A stretch of DNA of 64,000 nt, from the NCBI GenBank assembly GCA_020638675.1, contig JACKID010000001.1, positions 186,001-250,000 on the forward strand, read 5' to 3'. Position 1 is the stretch's first letter. Each line of letters starts with the position of its first letter. Positions 41,309-51,606 of the stretch are shown here, one piece after another. The translations under genes were made by a program, and so were the position numbers. The DNA is from Planctomycetota bacterium. Its GTDB lineage: Bacteria > Planctomycetota > UBA8742 > UBA2392. Under the pieces are notes generated by a model, which did no database searches, was not told the DNA's origin, and was given only the letters and a program-made list of their open reading frames with translations.

Positions 41309-42894
41309 AGCCCTGCGTGCAGGGCCTTCCACAGGTCCGGGTGCAATGACTTCAGCGCGCCGCCCTCACCCGCGGACAGTCGTTCGAGCAGCGCCCTGCG
41401 CAACTCCACCCGCATCTCGCCGGGCAGGTAGCCGCGGAAGATCAACGCCGGTCGGCGTTCCTTGATGGCGGCAGCGATCTCGGCCACCAGCGCGCTTGCC
41501 GTGTCTGCGGCTTCCACCAGGCCGGCCGCGGCACTGGCGCCGCGCTCTTCGCGGGCCTTCTGAATCTCGGACGCCATGGTCCGCATCACGACCAGCCACG
41601 AGGGCGACGGCGGCTCGGCGCTCAGGCGCGACGTGCTGCGCCCGGGCACGGGCATGGAAACGGCCTGCCAGGCCGCGATGCGCAGGCGGACGATGCCGCA
41701 GAATTCCGGGATGAAGGCGTCGCCGCCGACTGAGGAAAACTCCGCGCGTGAATCCTCGGCGGCGTCCTTGGCTTCCTGCTCGTGCCCCTGCAGCAGTTGC
41801 AACAGCGCCCACGTGGACTGATAGGCGGCGTGGTAGACGACGAGCGCGTACTCGCGAGCGATCTCAAGCGCCTGAAGGATGGCCGATTCGGCGCGCGCGA
41901 AGTTGCCGCGCTGCAGGTCCACGGATGCGAGGTTCGCCTGCGCAAAGCCGACTGAGCGAAGGTTGCCCAGTTCCGTGGCGATCTCGATTGCCTGCAGCAG
42001 GTGCTTCTCCGCCTGTTCAAGCTCGCCGCCGACGAGGTACTGCCGGCCCAGGTTCGCCAGCGCGATGCTCTCCTGCCGGCGGTCGCCGAGCCCGCGCAGA
42101 ATTTCCAGCAGCTCGAGATAGGCGGCGATTCCCTCCTCGCGTCGCCCGCTGTTTGAGTACATGTTCGCGAGGTTGCCGCGAATGGACCACTGGATTTCGC
42201 TGTCGCTGCCCTTCGGAAACGTCTCGAGCGCCAGCAGCAACAGGCGTTCGTTCTCGGCGGCATCACCGAGCAGGTTGCTGAGCATCGCGCGGTTCATCAG
42301 GGTGGAGGAAAGCAGCAGATCGTTGTTGAACTGGCGTGACAGGGCTTCCGCCTCGTCGATCAGTTCCTTTGCCCGCGCATGCTCGCCGATATTTGCCACG
42401 ACCAGTGCGGCGCTGCTGCGGCCCTGGACACGAGGCTTTTCGATGCCCAGCTCGTCGCCCGCCATCGCGACCGCGAGCCAGGTGTCAACGCACTCCAGGC
42501 GCCTGCCCATGTTCTGCAGCGCCATCGCGCGGTGGCCCAGTGCCTCGATGCGGATGGCCCCTTCGCAGCCGGGGCAGGCAAGCGCGTGGTCGGCCGCGTG
42601 CAGCAGGTTCTCCCACTGGGCGCGGGCGTGCAGGCGGTCCATGGCGATCTTGAGGTAATGCAGCTCGGACTTGGCCAGCCCGGCGGCTTCTTCGAGCGAT
42701 GCGCCGTCGCGTGCCAGCCGTGCGTGGTCGGCCAGCTCGGAGGCCACCAGTGCCACCGCGTCGGCAAACTCGGCTTCGGTGATATGGAACGCCGCGGCGT
42801 GCAGGCGCGCGCGCTCGGACGGAAGCTGCAACGCGTAGGCCACGTCACGGTAGGCCGCGTGTCGGAACAGGTAGATGTCTTCCAGGGAGGGCAC
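41305..42894 (-). CDS. TPR protein resembling the C-terminal part of AAA/cyclase-type regulators
   Basis: A 529-residue protein starting at GTG. The N-terminus (IYLFRHAAYRDVAYALQLPS, ERARLHAAAF) is the segment that normally follows the ATPase module in large signalling proteins of the adenylate-cyclase/kinase-TPR type. The kinase and ATPase modules are absent. Residues 90-380 are TPR-like repeats (ALGHRAMALQNMGRRLECVD, SIRGNLANMYSNSGRREEGI, ALANLGRQYLVGGELEQAEK, HLLQAIEIATELGNLRSVGF). It is divergent from the XRE-type regulator at 43083. It may be a truncated relic or a free adaptor. Confidence 0.75.
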   Translation of the reverse strand: MPSLEDIYLFRHAAYRDVAYALQLPSERARLHAAAFHITEAEFADAVALVASELADHARLARDGASLEEAAGLAKSELHYLKIAMDRLHARAQWENLLHAADHALACPGCEGAIRIEALGHRAMALQNMGRRLECVDTWLAVAMAGDELGIEKPRVQGRSSAALVVANIGEHARAKELIDEAEALSRQFNNDLLLSSTLMNRAMLSNLLGDAAENERLLLLALETFPKGSDSEIQWSIRGNLANMYSNSGRREEGIAAYLELLEILRGLGDRRQESIALANLGRQYLVGGELEQAEKHLLQAIEIATELGNLRSVGFAQANLASVDLQRGNFARAESAILQALEIAREYALVVYHAAYQSTWALLQLLQGHEQEAKDAAEDSRAEFSSVGGDAFIPEFCGIVRLRIAAWQAVSMPVPGRSTSRLSAEPPSPSWLVVMRTMASEIQKAREERGASAAAGLVEAADTASALVAEIAAAIKERRPALIFRGYLPGEMRVELRRALLERLSAGEGGALKSLHPDLWKALHAGL

Positions 42895-43082
42895 GGGTGC
42901 ACACTACGGGAGTCGCGGCGAACTTCAGCAAGCACCTATTGTACGCAAATTGGTCCGATTCGAGTCCCGCTCCCGGTGCAATAACCGTCTTGGTCGGGCG
43001 GGCGTTTCGCGCATCTTATGTGGCCGGGCGGGCATCCCGTTTTTGCAATAGCCGGGATCGGGCGTAATATGGCCGCGCTCCT

Positions 43083-44591
43083 ATGCCCAAGTCTGCCGAC
43101 ATCGACGCCGTGAACGAGGCGCTGCGTGCGCGACTGCAAGTCGTGCTGGAGCAGCACAGCCAGGCGGAAGTCTCGCGGCGCACGGGGCATTCGCTGTCGA
43201 ACGTGAATCGCTACGCCACCGGCACGCGCATGCCGGGCAGCTTCATCGCCGCGCTGGTGACCGAGCTGGGTATCAACCCGAACTGGCTGCTGACCGGAAC
43301 CGGTGAGCCGCATACGTCGGACATTTCGGGCAAGACCGAAGAGCGCGCGATCGACCTGCTCGAAATCGTGAAGGCCATGAGCGCCGTGACCCAGATGCGC
43401 CTCGGCTCATTGACCACGCGCCATCACCTGAAGGTGCTGAAAGAGCTGAACGAAGCCTTCAATCGCTATGAAGTGCTGCAGACGCGCCTGAACGAGCACA
43501 GCCGCGAGCTGTTCGCGCAGATGATGGACGACCTCGAGTCAGCGCTCGACAACATGGACCTCGACCGCGCCGAGCGCCTGCGCGAGAGCGCACTGCAGGT
43601 CTCCAAGCTCTGCGACGACTTCGAGCTGAACTACAACTTCTTCCAGCTGCAGGCCCGTATCGAGTACGGCAAAGGCCGCGCCGAGAAGGCCGCCGAGCTG
43701 ATGCGCAAGCAGTTCCTGTTCTCCATGATGCGCGTGGGCAAGATGCAGTCGCGCGACCTCGACAACATCATGCGCTTCGCCGTTTCCGTCGCGAGCCAGG
43801 ACCGCGTGCGCGAAGGCATGCGCGCCATGCGCAGCGCCCTGGAGCAACTGTCCGATGAGCAGCGCAAGTGGCCGCAGGTGCCCTACATCCAGTTCCTGTT
43901 GGGGCACTACACCGGGCTGTTGGGCGACCTGCGCGGCGGGCTGGCCGAGATGCAGCGCCACTTCCCGAACGTGCAGTCACAGTCGCGCCGCACGGTCTGC
44001 GAAACGTACCTCGTGAACGCAATGCTGTATTCGCGCCTGGTGAACGTGGACGGGGCCATCGCATTCGGCTCAACCAGCGAGGCCAAGGCCAAGTGGATCA
44101 TCGACTTCTGCGCCGTGATGGAAGACGTGCCGAACCTGGAAAAGGCCATCAAGTACTACGAGACGCCGCCGATCGAGCCGGTGAAGGGGCAGGGCTCGCG
44201 AGCGGGCGTGGCGCGCATCATCCTGAAGGCGATGGCCGGTGATTCCAAGGAAGCGCTGGCCGAATGGAAGCCGATCGAGGAAGGGCTCAAGCGCGACGCG
44301 ATCACCCAGTACCACGGGCGCGTCGTGCGCTGCCAGTTGCACCGCGCCGCGCACCAGTGGAAGAAGGCCGTCGACGACGCGCTCGAGGCCGACGCCATGC
44401 GAAGCGCCATGGACCCGGAGATTTCCATCGGCCCGCTGTTTGACGCACGCCATCATTCGTCCGTGCTCAAGCTGCAGGCGGCGGGCAAGGAGATGCCGGC
44501 CGAGCTGGTGGCCAAGGCCAGCGCCTATTTCAAGCGCATGTACGACGGCGGCTACATCGTCTTCCACGACTTCGCGAACGCGCCCGCGTGA
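43083..44591 (+). CDS. XRE-type HTH regulator with a long helical-repeat domain (copy 1)
   Basis: A 502-residue protein. Residues 8-75 are a lambda-repressor-like helix-turn-helix (QAEVSRRTGHSLSNVNRYAT, GTRMPGSFIAALVTELGINP, NWLLTGTGEPH). A conserved linker follows (LLEIVKAMSAVTQMRLGSLT, TRHHLKVLKELNEAFNRYEV), then about 350 residues of TPR-like helices ending YFKRMYDGGYIVFHDF. The same architecture occurs at 61835-63283. The helical part may sense a peptide, as in the RRNPP family, but the linker is not one I recognise. It is followed by a beta-helix surface protein gene. Confidence 0.8.
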   Translation: MPKSADIDAVNEALRARLQVVLEQHSQAEVSRRTGHSLSNVNRYATGTRMPGSFIAALVTELGINPNWLLTGTGEPHTSDISGKTEERAIDLLEIVKAMSAVTQMRLGSLTTRHHLKVLKELNEAFNRYEVLQTRLNEHSRELFAQMMDDLESALDNMDLDRAERLRESALQVSKLCDDFELNYNFFQLQARIEYGKGRAEKAAELMRKQFLFSMMRVGKMQSRDLDNIMRFAVSVASQDRVREGMRAMRSALEQLSDEQRKWPQVPYIQFLLGHYTGLLGDLRGGLAEMQRHFPNVQSQSRRTVCETYLVNAMLYSRLVNVDGAIAFGSTSEAKAKWIIDFCAVMEDVPNLEKAIKYYETPPIEPVKGQGSRAGVARIILKAMAGDSKEALAEWKPIEEGLKRDAITQYHGRVVRCQLHRAAHQWKKAVDDALEADAMRSAMDPEISIGPLFDARHHSSVLKLQAAGKEMPAELVAKASAYFKRMYDGGYIVFHDFANAPA

Positions 44592-44662
44592 ATTTCTTGG
44601 CGGGCGGGCGTCGCCACCGTTAGCATCGTCCCATCGACGCCGACAATTGAGGTGAGGTCATC

Positions 44663-46429
44663 ATGCTTCGCACAGTCCTGCTTGGGGCACTGTTCGCGAT
44701 CTGTGGCGCTGCGTCGGCCGCGGACATCTACGTTTCGACAACCGGCAACGACACGACAGGCACCGGCAGCATCGGCGCGCCGTACGCCACGCCGCGGCAC
44801 GCGGTGCAGGTGGCGAACGCCGGCGACACGGTCATCATGCGCGGCGGCACGTACGCGGGGAACTACGTCGAGATCCAGGTCGACAACCTGACCATGAAGT
44901 CCTACCCCGGCGAATGGGCGAAGATCAGCATGCCCACCAGCGGCACGACCAGCGTCGTCGTCTGGATCTACAACACCGGGGCCAGGCTGGAGGATTTCGA
45001 GATCGAGGGCGGCAGCCCCTACTGCATTCACATCGTGCCCAACTGCGACGGCGCCGAGCTGACCGGCTGCAAGATCCACGGCAGCGACTGGATCGGCATC
45101 AAGGTCAGCCAGCCCGACAACGTGAAGCTGCGCCACTGCGAGATCTACGACACCGGCACGGTGACGGCCGGCGGCATGGGCATCGACTGCGTGAACGGCG
45201 ACGACATCCTGATCCAGGATTGCCACTTCCACGACTGCAACGGCACGGGCATTTACCTCAAGGGCGGGCTGCGCAACGCGGTGGTCGAGCGCAACCTGGT
45301 CATGAACGTGGCCGGCGACGGCATCCTGCTGGGCGAAAGCACGGGCGTCTCGTTCATGGACACCGTGGGCAACCCCAACCTGTACGAGGCGATCGACGGC
45401 GTTGTGCGCAACAACCTGATCGTCAACGCGGCGAACTCCGGGCTCATCACGTACGGCAGCTACAACTGCCGCTGGTACAACAACACGGTCTACAACTGCA
45501 GCAGCAGCAACGGCGCGGGCATTCGCCTGATCAAGGGCGCGCACGCGGGCTACCCCGACACGCCCTGCAAGAACGCGCAGTTCATCAACAACATCATCGT
45601 GCCCGGCAACGCCGCGCGCCCCTTCATCCACGTGGTGGAGGCATCCCACGACGGCAGCCTGACGCTTGAGCACAACCGCTACCACAACCTGGCTACCGCA
45701 AACGGCGTGTTCTGGGACGAGCTGGTGCTCGCCACGGCCGCCTACAACCTGAGCCTGTCTCAGTGGCAGACGCGTACGGGCTTTGACGGCACGTCCACGA
45801 CCGGCGACCCGGACCTGAGCGCGACGACATACCACCTGAACGGCAGCAGCCCGCTGATTGGCCAGGGCCAGACGCTGACCGGCTTCACCGACGACTACGA
45901 CGGCAACACGCGCAGCGGCGCATGGGACATCGGCGCCGACGAAACCGGCGGCACGGCGCTGCAGACGCCACCGCCGAGTGGAACGATCGGAACCGGCGGC
46001 GGCGTCGGTGCGCCGGGCTCGCCCTCGGCGGCGACCAACCTGGTCGCGACATTGAACGGAACGGCCGCGGACCTGAGCTGGACCGACAACAGCGCCAACG
46101 AAACCGGCTTCCGCATCGAGCGCCGCATCGGCACAGGCGGCTACGCCGTGCTGACCACGCTGGCGGCCGACGTCACCAGCTACAGCGACGCCGGTCTCGC
46201 CGCGGGCACCTACACCTACCGGGTCTACGCCTACAACGCATCCGGCGACAGCGCCGCCAGCAACGAGGACACCGTAGCGGTGTCCGGCGGCGGCGGAAGC
46301 GGAGGCAGCGGCGGAGGAGGCGGTGGTGGCGGCTGTACTGTCTGCCAGCCCGGCACCTGGCTGGCTGCACTGGCGGGCGTCGCTCTCGTGGCGTTGGCGC
46401 TTGGACGCCTGACGCGCGGCAAGGCGTGA
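44663..46429 (+). CDS. Secreted right-handed beta-helix protein with fibronectin III domain and C-terminal sorting tail
   Basis: A 588-residue protein. After the signal peptide (MLRTVLLGALFAICGAASAA) comes a DUF1565/beta-helix region opening DIYVSTTGNDTTGTGSIGAP and PYATPRHAVQVANAGDTVIM, with repeats such as NVKLRHCEIYDTG, DDILIQDCHFHDC and NAVVERNLVMNVAGDGILLG. This layout is common in carbohydrate lyases and surface glycan proteins. A fibronectin III domain follows (SAATNLVATLNGTAADLSWT, SGDSAASNEDTVAVS). The tail is Gly/Ser-rich with a CTVC pair, a hydrophobic helix and a basic end (LTRGKA). No catalytic residues could be assigned. Confidence 0.83.
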   Translation: MLRTVLLGALFAICGAASAADIYVSTTGNDTTGTGSIGAPYATPRHAVQVANAGDTVIMRGGTYAGNYVEIQVDNLTMKSYPGEWAKISMPTSGTTSVVVWIYNTGARLEDFEIEGGSPYCIHIVPNCDGAELTGCKIHGSDWIGIKVSQPDNVKLRHCEIYDTGTVTAGGMGIDCVNGDDILIQDCHFHDCNGTGIYLKGGLRNAVVERNLVMNVAGDGILLGESTGVSFMDTVGNPNLYEAIDGVVRNNLIVNAANSGLITYGSYNCRWYNNTVYNCSSSNGAGIRLIKGAHAGYPDTPCKNAQFINNIIVPGNAARPFIHVVEASHDGSLTLEHNRYHNLATANGVFWDELVLATAAYNLSLSQWQTRTGFDGTSTTGDPDLSATTYHLNGSSPLIGQGQTLTGFTDDYDGNTRSGAWDIGADETGGTALQTPPPSGTIGTGGGVGAPGSPSAATNLVATLNGTAADLSWTDNSANETGFRIERRIGTGGYAVLTTLAADVTSYSDAGLAAGTYTYRVYAYNASGDSAASNEDTVAVSGGGGSGGSGGGGGGGGCTVCQPGTWLAALAGVALVALALGRLTRGKA

Positions 46430-46440
46430 AAAAGCGAAAC

Positions 46441-46472
46441 CGGGCGCGGCATTGGCCGCGCCCGAGTTTTCT
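46441..46472 (+). terminator. Strong intrinsic terminator of the beta-helix gene
   Basis: CGGGCGCGGC, loop ATTG, GCCGCGCCCG, then AGTTTTCTT; ten pairs starting 12 bases past the stop codon. Confidence 0.9.
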
Positions 46473-46483
46473 TGTCAGTGAAT

Positions 46484-46726
46484 CTAGCGCGCCCGTCGCC
46501 CAACGCCCGTGCGCCCCGCGACAGCCAGCGCGCACAGCAAACCGAGAAGCAGGAGGTTGCGGAAGCTGCCCAAGCCGCGCGTGCTGGTGGCCCCGTTGCC
46601 GTTGGCGGTGTTGATCGCCGAGATCAGCCCGGTTGTGTCTGAGGCGCCAACGATGAATGTGGCGCACGTGGCCGGGGAAGCAGTGCATGCCAGGATGGCA
46701 AGCATCACTGCGCGCAGTGCGCTCAT
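46484..46726 (-). CDS. Mini surface protein: signal peptide, beta-helix-type start and C-terminal tail only
   Basis: An 80-residue protein with good ribosome binding site (AAGGA). It has a signal peptide (MSALRAVMLAILACTASPAT), then ATFIVGASDTTGLISAINTA, which is how CSLREA/beta-helix proteins begin, then only 15 residues before a hydrophobic helix and arginines (LLLLGLLCALAVAGRTGVGR). It looks like a large surface protein with the whole middle removed, as an internal deletion remnant or a minimal precursor. The Gly-Cys part of the tail is missing. Confidence 0.5.
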   Translation of the reverse strand: MSALRAVMLAILACTASPATCATFIVGASDTTGLISAINTANGNGATSTRGLGSFRNLLLLGLLCALAVAGRTGVGRRAR

Positions 46727-46874
46727 GGGTGTGTCCTTGAGTTGCTGGGGAAGTCAACTAACGGCCGGCAGGCGTAACGCGGGCAATGGCGTTGGCCACA
46801 GATTTCGATGCAAACAAAAGGTCGTTCCTCACAACGCGAGGTGAACGAAGTCCGTTGCGCGAGTCGGTTACCGG

Positions 46875-47801
46875 CTAGGCCTTGCCGACGCTTCCGAGCA
46901 GCTTCATCTTTTCTTTGATGATCTGTTTCACGGCGTCGCGGGCGGGGCCGAGGAACTTGCGCGGGTCGAACTCGCCGGGCTTCTCAACCATGAGCTTGCG
47001 CAGGGTGGCGGTCCAGCGCAGGCGCAGGTCGGTGTCAATGTTGACCTTGTTGATACCGTTGGCGATCGCCTTGGTGTAGCTCTCCGCGTCGAGTCCCTTG
47101 GCGCCTTCGATCTTGCCGCCGTACTCGTTGATCTGGGCGACGCTCTCGGCGTCGACACTGCTTGCGCCGTGCAGCACCAGCGGGATGCCGAGCTTGCCCT
47201 TGATGACCTTGATGCGGTCGAAGTCGATCGCGTTCTCGCCCTTGAACTTGTAGGCGCCGTGGCTGGTGCCAACGGCGACGGCCAGCGCGTCGCAGCCCGA
47301 TTCCTTCAGGAACCGCACGGCCTCTTCTGGATCGGTCAGGCGCGCGTCGCGCTCGTCCACGTTGACGTCGTCTTCAATGCCGCCCAGTCGGCCCAGTTCG
47401 GCCTCGACGGTGATGCCGCCGTGGGAGTGGGCGTAGTCGACCGCCTCCTTTGTAAGGGCGATGTTTTCTTCCAGCGGGTGGTGCGAGCCGTCGATCATCA
47501 CGCTGGTGAAGCCGGCGTCGACGCACATCTTGACGTCATCCATGTTGGCGCCGTGGTCGAGGTGCAGCGCGACCGGTGCGCTGATCTGGTCCGCCATGGT
47601 GCGCGTAAGCGCCACGAGGTTCTTGATGCCGCCGTACTTGATGGCGCCCGTGGACAGGGCGACGATGACCGGCGACTTCATTTCCTCGGCCGCCTCGAGC
47701 GCGCTCTGCAGGAACTCCAGGTTGCTGAAGTTGAACTGGCCGATGGCGTAGTATTCGCGGTTGGCCTTCTCGTACATCTTGCCAAGAATTTCGAGCGGCA
47801 T
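46875..47801 (-). CDS. fba: Class II fructose-bisphosphate aldolase
   Basis: A 308-residue zinc aldolase of glycolysis/gluconeogenesis. I start it at ATG 47801 (MPLEILGKMYEKANREYYAI), with GGAG upstream. The motifs are VALHLDHGANMDDVKMCVDA (zinc His and catalytic Asp), VMIDGSHHPLEENI, ITVEAELGRLGGIEDD, VAVGTSHGAYKFKG and VLHGASSVDAESV. Length and order are normal for the class IIB group. It lies downstream of orn on the same strand. Confidence 0.95.
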   Translation of the reverse strand: MPLEILGKMYEKANREYYAIGQFNFSNLEFLQSALEAAEEMKSPVIVALSTGAIKYGGIKNLVALTRTMADQISAPVALHLDHGANMDDVKMCVDAGFTSVMIDGSHHPLEENIALTKEAVDYAHSHGGITVEAELGRLGGIEDDVNVDERDARLTDPEEAVRFLKESGCDALAVAVGTSHGAYKFKGENAIDFDRIKVIKGKLGIPLVLHGASSVDAESVAQINEYGGKIEGAKGLDAESYTKAIANGINKVNIDTDLRLRWTATLRKLMVEKPGEFDPRKFLGPARDAVKQIIKEKMKLLGSVGKA

Positions 47802-47930
47802 GGTCGTCTCCGTGTCTTGTGCAGACGGTTTAGCACGTCGCAGCGAGGCTTCAATGTTGGGCTTCGATCCTCTCGCCACGTTCGCCGAGGCCGCCATTGA
47901 GCTGCTTCGAGTGGCGGAAGTGGCGAGAGG

Positions 47931-48464
47931 CTATTTGAAGAACTGCTCTCGGTAGTGCTGCAACTCTGCGATGCTGTCGCGGATGTCGGCCAGCGCCGTG
48001 TGGTCCTTGCCCGGCTTTTCGAATTTGGGCGTATCCGGGTACCAGGCGCGCGTCAGGATTTTCAGGCTGCTGACGTCCACCTGCCGGTAGTGCAGCCAGC
48101 CCTCGAGCTGCGGCATGTACTTCGTGAGAAAGCGCCGGTCCTGGTAGATGGTGTTGCCGGCGAGGACCCCTTCGCCCTGTGGGCAGTGCTGCTTGATCAG
48201 AGCCAAGGCCTTGTGCTCTGCCTGGGCTACGGTCAGCTTTGCCGCTTTCACGCGCTCGAGCAGCCCGTTCTCGGTGTGCATGTCGCGCACGAAGTCGGAC
48301 ATCTTTTCCAGTTGCTCGTCGCTGGTCGCGATCACGGCCTCAACCTCGCCGACCGGCTGCAGGTCCGGCCCCGTGACGATGACCGCGATCTCGAGAATGC
48401 TGTCCACGTCCGGGTCCAGCCCGGTCATCTCGAGGTCGATCCAGACGAGTTTGAGTTCTTCCAT
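47931..48464 (-). CDS. orn: Oligoribonuclease
   Basis: A 177-residue DEDDh 3'-5' exoribonuclease that degrades 2-5 nt RNAs and the c-di-GMP product pGpG. The exonuclease motifs are WIDLEMTGLDP (first D, E), a middle DxxxL region (AGNTIYQDRRFLTKYMPQLE) and the end KDHTALADIRDSIAELQHYR (H, D). This is the typical Orn rather than NrnA/B type. It lies 129 bases before fba. Confidence 0.95.
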   Translation of the reverse strand: MEELKLVWIDLEMTGLDPDVDSILEIAVIVTGPDLQPVGEVEAVIATSDEQLEKMSDFVRDMHTENGLLERVKAAKLTVAQAEHKALALIKQHCPQGEGVLAGNTIYQDRRFLTKYMPQLEGWLHYRQVDVSSLKILTRAWYPDTPKFEKPGKDHTALADIRDSIAELQHYREQFFK

Positions 48465-48478
48465 GGCTCGAAACTAGA

Positions 48479-48500
48479 GCCCCGAGCGGGAGCTCGGGGC
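48479..48500 (-). terminator. Distal hairpin downstream of pckA
   Basis: GCCCCGAG, loop CGGGAG, CTCGGGGC. A second stem-loop in the 103-base pckA-orn gap. Confidence 0.55.
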
Positions 48501-48535
48501 GGGCTTGAGTTCAGTTGCGTGTCTGCGGAAATTCG

Positions 48536-48555
48536 CCGGCAGCTCCCGCTGCCGG
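48536..48555 (-). terminator. Proximal hairpin downstream of pckA
   Basis: CCGGCAGC, loop TCCC, GCTGCCGG, starting 12 bases after the pckA stop codon on the minus strand. Confidence 0.65.
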
Positions 48556-48567
48556 TTCCAGTTTCAG

Positions 48568-50151
<1,584 letters not shown>

Positions 50152-50275
50152 GGCGTTCCTCGTGTCCGACTCCACGTCGAGCATAGGGCAACGGCCACTG
50201 AGCCCGCGTGGACGCGCGTAGTGTAGCGCCCACTAAGCAGGCCACAATCATCAAGACAAATGGGCTGAGTAAACG

Positions 50276-51454
50276 TCACAACTCGTTTATCAGCTTGGAG
50301 TAGCGCTCAGCTGCCTGCGCCGTGTGGAAGGTTTTTTCAGCGGCCGAGCGCGCGTTTGCCGCCATGGAAGCGCGCGTTTCGGCATCTGACATCAGGCCGC
50401 GGATAGCGAGCGCCACCGCGCCCGGGTTGTCGAAGTCGTCCACCACCACGCCGCATTCGAGTTGCTCGACCAGCGCGGCGAGCTCCGAGCCCCTTGGGGC
50501 CAGCGCCAGCACCGGGCGTCCGCTCGCGAGAATGCCTTGCAGCTTGCTGGGCATGGCGAGGCGATCGGCGCCCGGCTCGATGGCGACGACGGCGAGGTCG
50601 CAGGCGGCGAGGCTGTCGGCCAGCTGGTCGAACGCCTGATAGTCGAAAAAGCGCACGTTGGGCAGGTCTTTGGCCAGCGCCCTGGTCGGCTCCAGCTTCG
50701 CGCCCCTTCCTATATAGGTGAGGACTGCATCCGGCAGCTCGGCCATGGCGCGGGTGAGACCGTCCAGCGGATGCAGCAGCCCGAGGTTGCCTGAGTACTG
50801 GATCACGAACGGCCCCAGCAGGTCATTGGCCTTCGCGAACGCGCTGTCGGACTTGGGGCGCGGCGCGATGGCGCCCGTGTCGACCCAGTTGGGGATGACC
50901 TCGACGCACGCCCGGGGTTGCAGCTCGAGCGCCCGTTCACGCATGCCTTCGGTCAACGCGACGGTCTGCCCGCGCCGCAGCGCCCGGCGCTGCAACCAGC
51001 GGAGCACACCGGCGATCAACCCCGGCTTCAGCTTTCCGAGCGCAATACCGAGGTCCGGGTGGATGTCGTGCAGCACGTAGACGTACTTGCGCCCCAGCCA
51101 GCGCAGCCACCAGCCGGCGAAGCCCAGTGTCGGCGGGCTGCTCGGCATCAGCAGCACACCGCCTGAGAACAGCCCGCGCCAGAACGCGAACTCGGCAATC
51201 CACAGTGCCGCGAAGGCGCGCGCGAAGAACGACTTGCCGCCGCGCGGCGCCCACATGCGCCGGATTTCGACACCATCGACGGTCTCTCGCGATGGGGCCT
51301 TGGCCTCAACGCCCTGATAGCGGGGACGCCACGTCAGCACGCGCACGGGGTGACCCAGCTTGACCAGCTCACGCGCCAGCAGGCTGAACAGCTGCCCGTC
51401 GGCCGCAACATCGGGCGGGTAATGGGGCAACAGCATCGTCACGTGTCTGGCCAT
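50276..51454 (-). CDS. Family 4 glycosyltransferase (GT-B, WbuB-like)
   Basis: A 392-residue GT-B enzyme. I start it at ATG 51454 (MARHVTMLLPHYPPDVAADG). The N-terminal acceptor domain has PDVAADGQLFSLLARELVKL and YVYVLHDIHPDLGIALGKLK. The donor domain has FVIQYSGNLGLLHPLDGLTR and the E-x7-E-type end as KLQGILASGRPVLALAPRGS. The order resembles WbuB/fucosamine-type transferases of O-antigen clusters. It is divergent from gmd-fcl, so GDP-fucose or a related sugar may be its donor; this is inference. Confidence 0.88.
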   Translation of the reverse strand: MARHVTMLLPHYPPDVAADGQLFSLLARELVKLGHPVRVLTWRPRYQGVEAKAPSRETVDGVEIRRMWAPRGGKSFFARAFAALWIAEFAFWRGLFSGGVLLMPSSPPTLGFAGWWLRWLGRKYVYVLHDIHPDLGIALGKLKPGLIAGVLRWLQRRALRRGQTVALTEGMRERALELQPRACVEVIPNWVDTGAIAPRPKSDSAFAKANDLLGPFVIQYSGNLGLLHPLDGLTRAMAELPDAVLTYIGRGAKLEPTRALAKDLPNVRFFDYQAFDQLADSLAACDLAVVAIEPGADRLAMPSKLQGILASGRPVLALAPRGSELAALVEQLECGVVVDDFDNPGAVALAIRGLMSDAETRASMAANARSAAEKTFHTAQAAERYSKLINEL

Positions 51455-51457
51455 GGC

Positions 51458-51594
51458 GCCACGAAAGCACGAAAACACGAAAAGCGAAACTGCTTTGGCC
51501 CACGAAGACGCACGAAGCGACACCAAGAAAGGCCTTCGTGCTGCTTCGTGTCACTTCGTGGGCAACTGCTTTTGTGCTTTTGCGTTTTCGTGGC
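51458..51594. repeat. Large imperfect inverted repeat of CACGAA/TTCGTG units
   Basis: The gap between the divergent glycosyltransferase and gmd genes is filled by GCCACGAAAGCACGAAAACA, CACGAAGACGCACGAAGCGA and, on the far side, the complementary CTTCGTGTCACTTCGTGGGC and TGCGTTTTCGTGGC. Short CACGAA units recur about every 8-10 bases on each arm. It can fold into a long interrupted hairpin, and it leaves little room for ordinary promoters. Confidence 0.75.
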
Positions 51595-51606
51595 TAAAAC
51601 AGGGCC

